The notes under the pieces: model-generated
The model's input: the letters and a program-made list of their open reading frames with translations, nothing else
Database searches by the model: none
Told to the model about the DNA's origin: nothing
Translations under genes and position numbers: made by a program
Part shown: one piece after another, positions 56,318-64,000 of the stretch
Layout of the letters: every line of letters begins with the position of its first letter
Position numbering within the stretch: the first letter of the stretch is position 1
NCBI RefSeq assembly: GCF_900106065.1
Contig: NZ_LT629796.1
Span: 5,494,501 to 5,558,500 of the forward strand
DNA from: Pseudomonas mandelii
Lineage (GTDB): Bacteria > Pseudomonadota > Gammaproteobacteria > Pseudomonadales > Pseudomonadaceae
Direction of reading: 5' to 3'
DNA: 64,000 bases

Positions 56318-56980
56318 ATGTACGAATCCCCCAGTTGGTTGCATGAGTTATGGGTGGCGCGGGAAGTTCTGTGGCAGGGCTTTTTGACCAGTGTGCAGGT
56401 CTCGGCCCTGGCGATTTTGCTGGGTACGATGGTCGGTATTGTTACCGGTCTGGTGCTGACCTACGGCAAGTTCTGGATGCGCGCACCGTTCCGGTTTTAC
56501 GTGGACATTATTCGCGGCACGCCAGTGTTTGTACTGGTGCTGGCCTGCTTCTACATGGCGCCCGCATTGGGCTGGCAAATCAGCGCGTTTCAGGCCGGTG
56601 CCTTGGGGCTGACGCTGTTCTGCGGCTCCCACGTCGCGGAGATTGTGCGCGGCGCGTTGCAAGCGTTGCCCAGTGGCCAGATGGAGGCAAGCAAGGCCAT
56701 CGGCCTGACGTTTTATCAGGCGCTCGGCTACGTGTTGTTGCCCCAGGCGTTGCGGCAGATCCTGCCGACCTGGGTCAACTCGTCGACCGAAATCGTCAAG
56801 GCGTCGACCTTGCTGTCGGTCATCGGTGTGGCGGAATTGTTGCTCAGCACGCAGCAGATCATCGCGCGCACCTTCATGACGCTGGAGTTTTACCTGTTCG
56901 CCGGATTTCTGTTTTTCGTCATCAACTACGCCATCGAATTACTCGGCCGGCACATTGAAAAGCGGGTGGCCTTGCCATGA
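56318..56980 (+). CDS. Amino-acid ABC transporter permease (second)
   Basis: The 220-residue protein is a second HisQ/GlnP-type permease with the EAA loop [27 protein letters not shown] and then [21 protein letters not shown]. An AGGAGG site precedes the ATG. It ends in a 4-bp overlap (ATGA) with the ATPase gene. A pair of unequal permeases is usual for polar-amino-acid importers. Confidence 0.94.
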   Translation: MYESPSWLHELWVAREVLWQGFLTSVQVSALAILLGTMVGIVTGLVLTYGKFWMRAPFRFYVDIIRGTPVFVLVLACFYMAPALGWQISAFQAGALGLTLFCGSHVAEIVRGALQALPSGQMEASKAIGLTFYQALGYVLLPQALRQILPTWVNSSTEIVKASTLLSVIGVAELLLSTQQIIARTFMTLEFYLFAGFLFFVINYAIELLGRHIEKRVALP

Positions 56981-57768
56981 CTCAACCTCAAGTTTCGACA
57001 CAGAACCAGGCCCTGCTGGACATTCGCGGCCTGCACAAACAGTACGGCAAGCTTGAAGTGCTCAAGGGCGTCGACCTGACCATGCAGCGCGGCAACGTGG
57101 TCACGCTGATCGGCTCCAGCGGCTCGGGCAAGACCACGCTGCTGCGTTGCGTGAACATGCTCGAAGAATTCCAGGGCGGGCAGATCGTGCTCGATGGCGA
57201 GTCCATCGGCTATGACGAGGTCAACGGCAAGCGCGTGCGTCACCCGGAAAAAGTCATCGCCCGGCACCGGGCAATGACCGGCATGGCGTTCCAGCAGTTC
57301 AACCTGTTCCCGCACCTGACCGCGCTGCAGAACGTCACCCTTGGATTGCTCAAGGTCAAGAAACTGCACAAGGACGAAGCGGTGGCGCTGGCGGAGAAAT
57401 GGCTGGAGCGGGTTGGCCTGCTGGAGCGTCGTGACCACTATCCCGGCCAGTTGTCCGGCGGTCAGCAACAGCGCGTGGCGATTGCCCGGGCGATTGCCAT
57501 GAACCCGAGCCTGATGCTGTTCGACGAAGTGACCTCGGCCCTGGACCCGGAACTGGTCGGCGAAGTGCTGAACGTGATCAAGGGCCTGGCCGACGAAGGC
57601 ATGACCATGTTGCTGGTTACCCACGAGATGCGTTTTGCCTTCGAGGTCTCGGACAAGATCGTCTTCATGAACCAGGGGCGGATCGAGGAGCAGGGGCCTC
57701 CCAAGGAGCTGTTCGAACGCCCGCAATCGCCGCGTCTTGCCGAATTTCTCAAGAACACGCGGTTTTAA
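56977..57768 (+). CDS. Amino-acid ABC transporter ATP-binding protein
   Basis: The 263-residue ATPase has Walker [11 protein letters not shown]-loop [14 protein letters not shown], signature LSGGQQQR, Walker B LMLFDE and the switch His in [10 protein letters not shown]. It powers the importer formed with the two permeases. It is translationally coupled to the second permease gene and is followed 32 bp later by the RidA gene. Confidence 0.96.
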   Translation: MTQPQVSTQNQALLDIRGLHKQYGKLEVLKGVDLTMQRGNVVTLIGSSGSGKTTLLRCVNMLEEFQGGQIVLDGESIGYDEVNGKRVRHPEKVIARHRAMTGMAFQQFNLFPHLTALQNVTLGLLKVKKLHKDEAVALAEKWLERVGLLERRDHYPGQLSGGQQQRVAIARAIAMNPSLMLFDEVTSALDPELVGEVLNVIKGLADEGMTMLLVTHEMRFAFEVSDKIVFMNQGRIEEQGPPKELFERPQSPRLAEFLKNTRF

Positions 57769-57800
57769 CTTTTATATTTTTTCGATCAGGAGAAACACTC

Positions 57801-58190
57801 ATGAGCATTACTCGTTACGGCACCGGCAGCACCGCCGCTGGCGGTCAGCCTCGCCCTTTCGCCCGAGCCGTTGAAGCCGATGGCTGGCTGCACGTTTCCG
57901 GGCAGGTGCCGGCGGTGGACGGCGAGATCATTACCGGTGGCATCGTCGAGCAGACCCACCAGGCCATGAAGAACCTGATCGCGATTCTCGAAGAGGCCGG
58001 TTATGGCCTGGAAGACGTGGTGCGTGCTGGCGTGTGGCTGGAGGATCCGCGGGATTTCACCAGTTTCAACAAGGTCTTCTCCGAGTACTTCAAAAGCGAG
58101 CACGCACCAGCCCGGGCCTGTGTGCAGGCGAACATGATGGTCGATTGCAAGGTCGAGATCGACTGCATCGCGTACAAGAAAAAGGCCTGA
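57801..58190 (+). CDS. RidA/YjgF/Rid-family enamine deaminase
   Basis: The 129-residue protein has the Rid fold (PFARAVEADGWLHVSGQVPAVDGEIITGGIVEQTHQAMKNLIAILEEAG; YFKSEHAPARACVQANMMVDCKVEIDCIAYK), including the conserved Arg before ACVQA. Rid proteins hydrolyse reactive enamine/imine intermediates released by PLP-dependent dehydratases. Its place just before such an enzyme (59151) supports that job. AGGAG precedes the ATG. Confidence 0.9.
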   Translation: MSITRYGTGSTAAGGQPRPFARAVEADGWLHVSGQVPAVDGEIITGGIVEQTHQAMKNLIAILEEAGYGLEDVVRAGVWLEDPRDFTSFNKVFSEYFKSEHAPARACVQANMMVDCKVEIDCIAYKKKA

Positions 58191-58195
58191 GCCTA

Positions 58196-58307
58196 ATGAT
58201 CGATCCCACGCTCTGCGGGGGAATGCAGCCCGGGGCGCTCCGCGTCCCAAAGGGACGCATAGCGTTCATTGAGGCATTCCCCCGTCGAGCGTGGGAACGA
58301 TCATTAG
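58196..58307. repeat. Long inverted repeat (GATCCCACGCTC class)
   Basis: AATGATCGATCCCACGCTC faces GAGCGTGGGAACGATCATT, with inner GCGCTCCGCGTCCC/GGGACGC arms. It differs from the REP classes elsewhere in the window. It lies between the RidA and IclR genes, where its hairpin may reduce read-through. Confidence 0.85.
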
Positions 58308-58346
58308 CGGTAAACTCCCCGGCGAATTTGTATGGGAACCACTGAC

Positions 58347-59111
58347 ATGACCGAAGACACCATCAAGCGCCGGGCTCGCGGTCTGGACCGGGCGTTCGAT
58401 ATCCTCGATTTCCTCAAGGAAGTCGGCAAACCGCTGCGCCCGAATGAAATCGCCAGCGGCATCGACAGCCCGAAATCCACGATCTACGAACTGGTCGCTT
58501 CCCTGCTGGAACGTCGCATTCTCGAACCCGTGGGCAAGGACGGTCACGTCTACCTCGGCCGTCAGTTGTACTTTCTCGGGCAAGCGCATTTGCGCCATTT
58601 CGACCTGACCCGCGAAGCCGATCACGCTTTGCAGGACATCGTCAGCCAGACCCATGAAACCGCTCAGATGTGCCTGCTTAACGGGCGCAAATACACCGTT
58701 GCGCTGATGAAAGAGGGCGAGCGGCATTTCCGTATTTCCTCGGACATCGGCGAGAACGCGCCAATCCCCTGGACTGCGTCCGGGCGCCTGCTGCTGGCGC
58801 ACCTGAGTGATCAGGAGATCATTGACCTGATCGACCACGACGACTTCATCCTGCCCGACGGCGAACGGCTGCCGTTGGAGCAGTTTCTCAAGGAAATCCG
58901 TCAGGCCGGTATCGATGGCTTCTTCTCTTTCGATAGCGTCGCCGACACCTTCACCCATTGCTTCGCCGCCCCGGTCAAAGACCCGAGCGGCGTGGCCATT
59001 GCGACCCTGTGCATCGTCGCCCCACGGAACGACGCCAAGAACAATTACAACGACTATCGCCGGGTGCTGATCGACAGCGCCAATAGCCTGGCCCGGCGTA
59101 TCAACGAATAA
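58347..59111 (+). CDS. IclR-family transcriptional regulator
   Basis: I place the start at ATG 58347 (MTEDTIKRRARGLDRAFDILDFL); ATG 58332 would add five residues. The 254-residue protein has an N-terminal winged helix (LRPNEIASGIDSPKSTIYELVASLLERRIL) and a C-terminal ligand domain (AQMCLLNGRKYTVALMKEGERHFRISSDIGENAPIPWTASGRLLLAHL). It probably senses a substrate or intermediate of the surrounding operon and may bind the TCCG-N6-CGGA site at 54705. Confidence 0.9.
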   Translation: MTEDTIKRRARGLDRAFDILDFLKEVGKPLRPNEIASGIDSPKSTIYELVASLLERRILEPVGKDGHVYLGRQLYFLGQAHLRHFDLTREADHALQDIVSQTHETAQMCLLNGRKYTVALMKEGERHFRISSDIGENAPIPWTASGRLLLAHLSDQEIIDLIDHDDFILPDGERLPLEQFLKEIRQAGIDGFFSFDSVADTFTHCFAAPVKDPSGVAIATLCIVAPRNDAKNNYNDYRRVLIDSANSLARRINE

Positions 59112-59113
59112 AA

Positions 59114-59131
59114 GCGGCTGTCTGCAGCCGC
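59114..59131 (+). other. Short hairpin between regulator and enzyme genes
   Basis: GCGGCTG and CAGCCGC form a 7-bp stem with a 4-base loop, 19 bp before the next ATG. No T tract follows, so it is more likely to be an RNA stability element than a terminator. Confidence 0.4.
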
Positions 59132-59150
59132 TAATGTGAGGAGTTCGACC

Positions 59151-60368
59151 ATGTCTTCTGCCCAAAACACTGCGGCTGTGGAAAAGGGCTTTGCCCAGAC
59201 TGGCGCCAATCTCGTGCGCGACGTCAGCCTGCCTGCGCTGGTGCTGCACCGCGAAGCGCTGGAGCACAACATTCGCTGGATGCAGGCGTTTGTCAGCAAC
59301 AGCGGCGCGGAACTCGCGCCCCACGGCAAAACCAGCATGACGCCCGCTCTGTTCCGTCGCCAACTGGACGCCGGCGCCTGGGGCATCACCCTGGCCAGCG
59401 CCACGCAAACCCGCGCGGCCTATGCCCACGGTGTGCGTCGGGTGCTGATGGCCAACCAATTGGTCGGTACGCCGAACATGGCGCTGATCGCCGACTTGCT
59501 GGCGGACCCGACGTTCGACTTCCATTGCATGGTCGATCATCCGGACAACGTCGCTGACCTGGGCGCGTACTTCGCCTCGCGCGGTGTGCGCCTGAACGTG
59601 ATGATCGAGTATGGCGTGGTCGGCGGTCGTTGCGGTTGCCGCAGTGAAGCGGAAGTGGTCGCGCTGGCCAAAGCCATCGGCGCTCAACCGGCGCTGGCGC
59701 TGACCGGCATCGAAGGCTACGAGGGCGTGATCCACGGTGATCATGCGGTCACAGGCATTCGTGAATTCGCCGCCTCCCTGGTGCGCCTGGCCGTGCAGTT
59801 GCAGGACAGCGGCGCCTTTGCGATTCCCAAGCCGATCATCACCGCGTCGGGTTCGGCCTGGTACGACTTGATCGCCGAATCCTTCGAAGCGCAGAACGCG
59901 GGTGGACGTTTCCTCAGCGTGTTGCGCCCCGGCAGCTACGTGGCTCACGACCATGGCATCTACAAGGAAGCGCAATGCTGCGTGCTCGACCGCCGCAGCG
60001 ATCTGCACGAGGGCCTGCGCCCGGCGCTGGAAGTCTGGGCGCATGTGCAGTCGTTGCCGGAGCCGGGTTTCGCGGTGATCGCCCTGGGCAAACGCGACGT
60101 CGCCTACGACGCGGGGTTGCCGGTGCCGCTGCTGCGTTACAAGGCCGGCGTGGTGCCTGCCACCGGTGACGATGTCAGCGCCTGCAAAGTGACGGCAGTG
60201 ATGGACCAGCACGCGTTCATGACCGTGGCGCCGGGGGTTGAGTTGCGGGTGGGCGACATCATTTCGTTCGGCACCTCGCACCCGTGCCTGACGTTCGACA
60301 AGTGGCGCACGGGGTGTCTGGTGGATGAGCAGCTGAACGTCATCGAAACCATGGAAACCTGTTTCTAA
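59151..60368 (+). CDS. PLP/metal-dependent D-threonine aldolase / D-serine dehydratase-like enzyme
   Basis: ATG 59151 follows GAGGAG. The 405-residue protein has an alanine-racemase-type PLP barrel with the cofactor lysine in APHGKTSMTP (about residue 65) and a C-terminal beta domain. The metal site is the H-x-C motif in GTSHPCLTFDKW (about 376-384). The family includes D-threonine aldolase, D-serine dehydratase and, from my recollection, Pseudomonas D-glucosaminate dehydratase. With RidA before it and a KDG-type kinase after it, deamination of D-glucosaminate to 2-keto-3-deoxygluconate is my preferred inference. A general D-amino-acid deaminase remains possible. Confidence 0.85.
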   Translation: MSSAQNTAAVEKGFAQTGANLVRDVSLPALVLHREALEHNIRWMQAFVSNSGAELAPHGKTSMTPALFRRQLDAGAWGITLASATQTRAAYAHGVRRVLMANQLVGTPNMALIADLLADPTFDFHCMVDHPDNVADLGAYFASRGVRLNVMIEYGVVGGRCGCRSEAEVVALAKAIGAQPALALTGIEGYEGVIHGDHAVTGIREFAASLVRLAVQLQDSGAFAIPKPIITASGSAWYDLIAESFEAQNAGGRFLSVLRPGSYVAHDHGIYKEAQCCVLDRRSDLHEGLRPALEVWAHVQSLPEPGFAVIALGKRDVAYDAGLPVPLLRYKAGVVPATGDDVSACKVTAVMDQHAFMTVAPGVELRVGDIISFGTSHPCLTFDKWRTGCLVDEQLNVIETMETCF

Positions 60369-60387
60369 GGCTTCGGACCGAGGCGCG

Positions 60388-60468
60388 GCCTTCGCCAGCA
60401 AGCCCGCTCCCACAGGGATCTTGTGAACACTGAAGATCCAATGTGGGAGTGAGCCTGCTCGCGATGGC
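60388..60468. repeat. REP pair between the PLP enzyme and kinase genes
   Basis: CCAGCAAGCCCGCTCCCACAGGG faces AATGTGGGAGTGAGCCTGCTCGCG across about 30 bp. It lies inside the catabolic operon. Confidence 0.85.
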
Positions 60469-60509
60469 ATCCTCCCAGACAACACCGCAATACCAGAGAC
60501 CCCACAACA

Positions 60510-61445
60510 ATGAACACCATCAACACCCTCGGCCCCAACACCCCGCGCATCGCCTTGATCGGCGAATGCATGATCGAGCTGCAACAACGCGCCGATGGCA
60601 CGCTGCAACAGAGCTTCGGCGGCGATACCTTGAACACTGCGGTCTACCTGTCCCGGGAACTCGGCACCCGCGGCATCGTCGATTACGTCACTGCACTGGG
60701 CGACGACAGTTTCAGCGATGCCATGTGCCAGACCTGGGCCGACGAACACATCGGGTTGGGCATGGTTCAGCGCCTGCCCGGGCGACTGCCCGGTTTGTAC
60801 TGCATCCAGACTGATGCGGCGGGCGAGCGCCGCTTCCTCTATTGGCGTAACGAAGCGGCCGTGCGCGACTGCTTCACCACCCCGGCCGCCGCGCCGATCC
60901 TGGCCGCGCTGCCGGATTACGACGTGCTGTATTTCAGCGGCATCACCCTGGCGGTGCTCGGCGTGCAAGGTCGGGTGAAACTGCTGGAAACCCTGATCGA
61001 GGCCCGCCAGCGGGATGCGCGGATCGTGTTCGACAACAACTACCGGCCACGCTTGTGGGCGTCAGTCGAAGAGGCGCGGGCGGCTTATCGCAGCGTCTTG
61101 CCCTATGTCGATCTGGCGTTGCTGACCGTCGATGACGAGCAGGCGCTGTTTCATTTTTCCGATGGCGAGGCGGTGTTTGCCGCTTACGAGCAGATTGGCA
61201 CCCCCGAAGTGGTGCTCAAGCGTGGCGCCGAGGCGTGTCTGATTCGCTGTGATGGCGAGTCGTTCGAGGTGCCCGCGCAGAAGGTCGAGCGCGTGGTGGA
61301 CACCACGGCGGCGGGGGATTCGTTCAGCGCGGCGTATTTGGCCAGTCGGCTCAAGGGTGGAAGTGCGGTTGAGGCGGCCGAGGCGGGGCATCGGTTGGCG
61401 AGTCGGGTGATTCAAGTGCCTGGAGCACTGATTCCCAAAGATTGA
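60510..61445 (+). CDS. kdgK: PfkB-family sugar kinase, 2-keto-3-deoxygluconate kinase-like
   Basis: The 311-residue protein has the ribokinase/PfkB fold: IALIGECMIELQQ near the N-terminus, FGGDTLNTAVYLSREL, and the active-site signature VDTTAAGDSFSAAYL with its catalytic Asp near residue 268. The GECMIEL and GGDTLNTA segments are characteristic of KdgK. It would phosphorylate 2-keto-3-deoxygluconate for the Entner-Doudoroff pathway. No pectin or hexuronate genes are nearby. That makes the neighbouring PLP enzyme the most likely source of its substrate. Confidence 0.85.
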   Translation: MNTINTLGPNTPRIALIGECMIELQQRADGTLQQSFGGDTLNTAVYLSRELGTRGIVDYVTALGDDSFSDAMCQTWADEHIGLGMVQRLPGRLPGLYCIQTDAAGERRFLYWRNEAAVRDCFTTPAAAPILAALPDYDVLYFSGITLAVLGVQGRVKLLETLIEARQRDARIVFDNNYRPRLWASVEEARAAYRSVLPYVDLALLTVDDEQALFHFSDGEAVFAAYEQIGTPEVVLKRGAEACLIRCDGESFEVPAQKVERVVDTTAAGDSFSAAYLASRLKGGSAVEAAEAGHRLASRVIQVPGALIPKD

Positions 61446-61455
61446 AATAAGCTTT

Positions 61456-61551
61456 TGTGGCAAGGGAGCTTGCTCCCGTTCGGGTGCGCAGCAGCCGTAA
61501 ATTGGGGCCGCTACGCAGCCCAGCGGGAGCAAGCTCCCTCGCCACAGGGCC
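61456..61551. repeat. REP pair after kdgK (TGTGGC class)
   Basis: TTGTGGCAAGGGAGCTTGCTCCCG faces GCGGGAGCAAGCTCCCTCGCCACAGGG across about 50 bp. It is the same class as the element inside cobN. Confidence 0.92.
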
Positions 61552-61566
61552 TTTAAGCCAAACCCA

Positions 61567-61842
61567 TCAATCCCGGTAAAACACCTGCACCAGGTGATAC
61601 CCGAACTTGCTCTTGATCGGCCCATGCACCACCCGTAGCGGTTTTTTGAAGATCACCGCGTCGATCACCCCGACCATTTGCCCAGGCCGCACTTCACCCA
61701 GGTCGCCCCCGCGTTTGCCGGACGGGCAGGTGGAGTACTTCTTGGCCAGCACATCAAAGGCTTCGCCCTTGGCGATGCGTTGTTTGAGCTGCTCGGCTTC
61801 TTCCGAGGTTTTCACCAGAATATGGCGGGCTTGAGCTTTCAT
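61567..61842 (-). CDS. Parvulin-type peptidyl-prolyl isomerase (PpiC-like)
   Basis: The 91-residue protein is a single rotamase domain: ARHILVKTSEEAEQLKQRIAKGEAFDVLAKKYSTCPSGKRGGDLGEVRPGQMV and then KSKFGYHLVQVFYRD. There is no signal peptide, so it acts in the cytoplasm on X-Pro bonds. The length matches E. coli PpiC. It is convergent with kdgK across a REP pair. Confidence 0.94.
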   Translation of the reverse strand: MKAQARHILVKTSEEAEQLKQRIAKGEAFDVLAKKYSTCPSGKRGGDLGEVRPGQMVGVIDAVIFKKPLRVVHGPIKSKFGYHLVQVFYRD

Positions 61843-61907
61843 GGGGGCATACCTTGCAACGGTGATGGCTATGTTGATGCCAGCGGGGCGCGCGATTATG
61901 CCTCAAC

Positions 61908-64000
61908 TCACTCCGGTTGGCCGATCATCGTGCGAATCTTGTTGGCCAACAGGTCAATGGAAAACGGTTTGGCGACCATGTCCATGCCTTCTTCCAGGAA
62001 ACCCTGGCGTTCGGCGGCTTTCTCCGCGTAACCGGTCATGAACAGGACCTTGAGTTCGGGGCGGTGCTGGCGAGCGATCTCTGCCAGTTGCCGGCCGTTC
62101 ATGCCCGGCAGGCCTACGTCGGTCACCAGCAGATCGACCCTCAGGTCGGATTCCAGCAAGGGCAGGGCGGTCTTCGCATCCTCGGCTTCGTGGGCGTGAT
62201 AACCCAGCTCGTTGAGCAGGTCGAGCACCAGCATGCGCACCGCCGGGTCGTCTTCCACCAACACCACGGTTTCGCCGGCAATCGCCGCCGGAGCCTCGCC
62301 CGTGAACGGCAGCAGTACTTTTTCCGGTTCCGTGGCGTGCAATCGGGGCAAGTAAAGGCGAACGCTGGTGCCCTTGCCCGGCAAACTGAACAGGCTGACA
62401 TGCCCGCCCGACTGCTGGGCGAACCCATAAATCATCGACAATCCAAGGCCGGTACCCTGGCCGATGGGTTTGGTGGTGAAGAACGGGTCGAACGCCTTGG
62501 CCAGCACCGACGGTGTCATCCCGGTGCCGTTATCGCTGACGGCAATCATCACGTAATCCCCGGCCTTGACCGGTTCCAACGTGGTGATGTCGCTGCCGTC
62601 GAGGTAAACGTTGGCGGTTTCGATCAGCAACTCGCCGCCATCGGGCATGGCGTCCCGGGCGTTGATGACGAGGTTGAGCAGAGCGTTTTCCAGTTGGCTG
62701 ACGTCAGTGCTCACCGGCCAGACCTCGCCGGCCAGCAGCAGTTTGAGTTCGATGTGATCGCCCTTGGTCCGGCTGAACAAGTCTTCCAGGGAGTGCACCA
62801 GGTCATTGGCGTTCAGCGGCCGGCGATCAAGCGACTGACGCCGGGAAAACGCCAGTAGCCGATGGGTCAGGGCGGCGGCACGATTGGCCGAGGACACCGC
62901 GGCTTCGGTGAAACGGCCAATCTCGGCGGCGCGCCCTTCCGCGATATAGCGCTGCATCAGATCGAGGCTGCCGATGATCCCGGTCAGCATGTTGTTGAAG
63001 TCGTGGGCGATGCCGCCGGTGAGCTGCCCGACCGCCTCCATTTTCTGCGCATGGCGCAAGGCGTCTTCCGCGCGTTCACGCTCGAACATCTCGTTTTGCA
63101 GCCGTTGGTTGGCTTCGGCCAGCTGCTGGGTGCGGGCCGCGACCCGTTCCTCAAGGGTATCGTTGAGATTGCGCAGGGCTTCTTCCGTCTGTTTGCGCTC
63201 GGTTTCGTCAATGACAAAGATGTAGAAACCATTCACCGTGCCGTCGGCACCGTGGCGCGGCAAGTAATTCATCAAGGCATGGCGGTTACTGCCGTCCCGG
63301 TGCGGGGTATTGATGCTGAAACAGCAAGACTTGCCCGTCAGCGCCAGGGCAATGTGTTCGGCGCGCAAGGCATAGGCTTCTTCGCCCAGCACTTCACGAA
63401 TGGTGCGGCCATAGAGTTCCTGCGGTGTCAGGCCATACCAGTCCAGATAAGCGGCGTTGTTCAAGCGAAAGCGTTCCTCGCTGTCCACGTAGCTGATCAG
63501 GATGGGCATGGCGTTGATGATCAGCTGCAACTCGGTCTGGCTCTGGCGCAGGGCTTGCTCGGTGAGCTTGCGTTCGGTCAGATCCAGCGCGGCGCCAAGG
63601 AAGCGGATCGGCCGGCCATGGTGGTCCTTGTAGCAGCGACCGCGGGCAAACACCCAGCGCAGGTGACCGCTGGGTTGCAGCAAGCGATATTCCTCGGCGT
63701 ATTCGGTGCCGTGGGTGATGGAATATTTGATGCTGCGGGCGACCATGGCGCGATCTTCCGGGTGCACGGCCTGGAGGTAGGCGCTGATGGGCAACTGACT
63801 GGCGAGCAGTGGGTCGATGTTGTGCAGTTCGGCGAAATGCGCATCGGCGATGAAGCGATCTTCGCCGATGTCCCAATCCCAGGTACCGACGGCGTCGGTG
63901 GCCGCCAGCGCCAGTTGCAGGCGCTGTTCGGTTTCGTGCTGGGCCTTGAGACTGGCGGCCGACCGCTGTTCCAGTTCCAGCGCGATGCGTCGGCGTTCAT
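61908..64000 (-). CDS. PAS-containing hybrid sensor histidine kinase, partial (N-terminus outside window)
   Basis: The frame is open at the right edge, leaving about 696 C-terminal residues. In order they hold a coiled lead-in and PAS domain ([16 protein letters not shown]), a second PAS ([21 protein letters not shown]), a coiled coil and a HisKA domain with the phospho-acceptor His in [12 protein letters not shown]. An HATPase domain ([31 protein letters not shown]) and a receiver domain follow, the latter with phospho-Asp in LVTDVGLPG and the Lys in VAKPF. An internal ATG at 63794 would split the first PAS and is not the start. Its signal and partner are unknown. Confidence 0.93.
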   Translation of the reverse strand, partial: ERRRIALELEQRSAASLKAQHETEQRLQLALAATDAVGTWDWDIGEDRFIADAHFAELHNIDPLLASQLPISAYLQAVHPEDRAMVARSIKYSITHGTEYAEEYRLLQPSGHLRWVFARGRCYKDHHGRPIRFLGAALDLTERKLTEQALRQSQTELQLIINAMPILISYVDSEERFRLNNAAYLDWYGLTPQELYGRTIREVLGEEAYALRAEHIALALTGKSCCFSINTPHRDGSNRHALMNYLPRHGADGTVNGFYIFVIDETERKQTEEALRNLNDTLEERVAARTQQLAEANQRLQNEMFERERAEDALRHAQKMEAVGQLTGGIAHDFNNMLTGIIGSLDLMQRYIAEGRAAEIGRFTEAAVSSANRAAALTHRLLAFSRRQSLDRRPLNANDLVHSLEDLFSRTKGDHIELKLLLAGEVWPVSTDVSQLENALLNLVINARDAMPDGGELLIETANVYLDGSDITTLEPVKAGDYVMIAVSDNGTGMTPSVLAKAFDPFFTTKPIGQGTGLGLSMIYGFAQQSGGHVSLFSLPGKGTSVRLYLPRLHATEPEKVLLPFTGEAPAAIAGETVVLVEDDPAVRMLVLDLLNELGYHAHEAEDAKTALPLLESDLRVDLLVTDVGLPGMNGRQLAEIARQHRPELKVLFMTGYAEKAAERQGFLEEGMDMVAKPFSIDLLANKIRTMIGQPE

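Overview
ORGANISM. The window looks like the chromosome of a fluorescent-group Pseudomonas. It is GC-rich, protein similarities throughout are pseudomonad-like, and Pseudomonas-type REP elements (arms reading GTGGGAGC or GTAGGAGCG, tips reading GCGAGCAGGCTCGC) fill many intergenic gaps. I recognised no rRNA, tRNA, CRISPR array, transposase or prophage. LAYOUT. 1-2104 (minus): an RsbR-RsbS-RsbT stressosome-type module followed by an RsbX/SpoIIE-like phosphatase cut by the window edge. 2386-4049: three small acidic or charged proteins and a DUF4142 periplasmic protein; the three small genes have similar ECF-sigma-like promoter candidates. 4157-6393: an SMP-30-type lactonase overlapping a fatty-acid-hydroxylase/SRPBCC fusion. 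6485-11388: LysR regulator, an orphan HoxX (CO-forming hydrogenase-maturation type enzyme) and a Tat-exported amidohydrolase. 11572-13888: SCP2 protein, histidine phosphatase and SohB protease. 14021-22689: two very large, overlapping leucine-rich-repeat proteins of the DUF6543/NEL (bacterial E3 ubiquitin ligase) class; the first has no cysteine in its NEL region and the second stops just where that region begins. 22740-26689: CysI sulfite reductase with its DUF934 partner, a 37-residue membrane peptide, a periplasmic binding protein and a DUF2970 protein. 26753-27515: a REP array with an exact 134-bp period. 27554-35568: MetH, Cti cis/trans isomerase, acyltransferase and NfuA. 35725-45511: a cobalamin block with two divergent B12 riboswitches. 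To the left run cbtB-cbtA-cobE-cobM; to the right run cobW-cobN-chlI/chlD. 45679-54400: phospholipase-D-like protein, a poxB gene split by a REP element, OYE/MerR pair, DUF2790 protein, MFS exporter/LysR pair and a thioredoxin-like protein. 54745-61445: an amino-acid-type ABC transporter, RidA, IclR regulator, PLP/metal-dependent D-threonine-aldolase-fold enzyme and a KdgK-like kinase, read here as one catabolic unit. 61567-64000: parvulin isomerase and a PAS hybrid histidine kinase cut by the right edge. HOW THE GENES WORK TOGETHER. The cobalamin block supplies precorrin methylation, cobalt import and aerobic cobalt chelation. Its CobN partner appears to be made from one chlI/chlD locus by -1 ribosomal frameshifting: an A-AAA-AAG heptamer, the zero-frame stop six bases later and an 11-bp perfect stem-loop lie together at 44834-44881. 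MetH nearby uses the finished cofactor. The 54-61 kb unit would import an amino acid or amino-sugar acid, dehydrate or cleave it with a PLP enzyme, clear enamine by-products with RidA and phosphorylate a 2-keto-3-deoxy acid; D-glucosaminate is my best guess for the substrate. REP elements have clearly reshaped genes here: one is translated in-frame inside cobN and one interrupts poxB.
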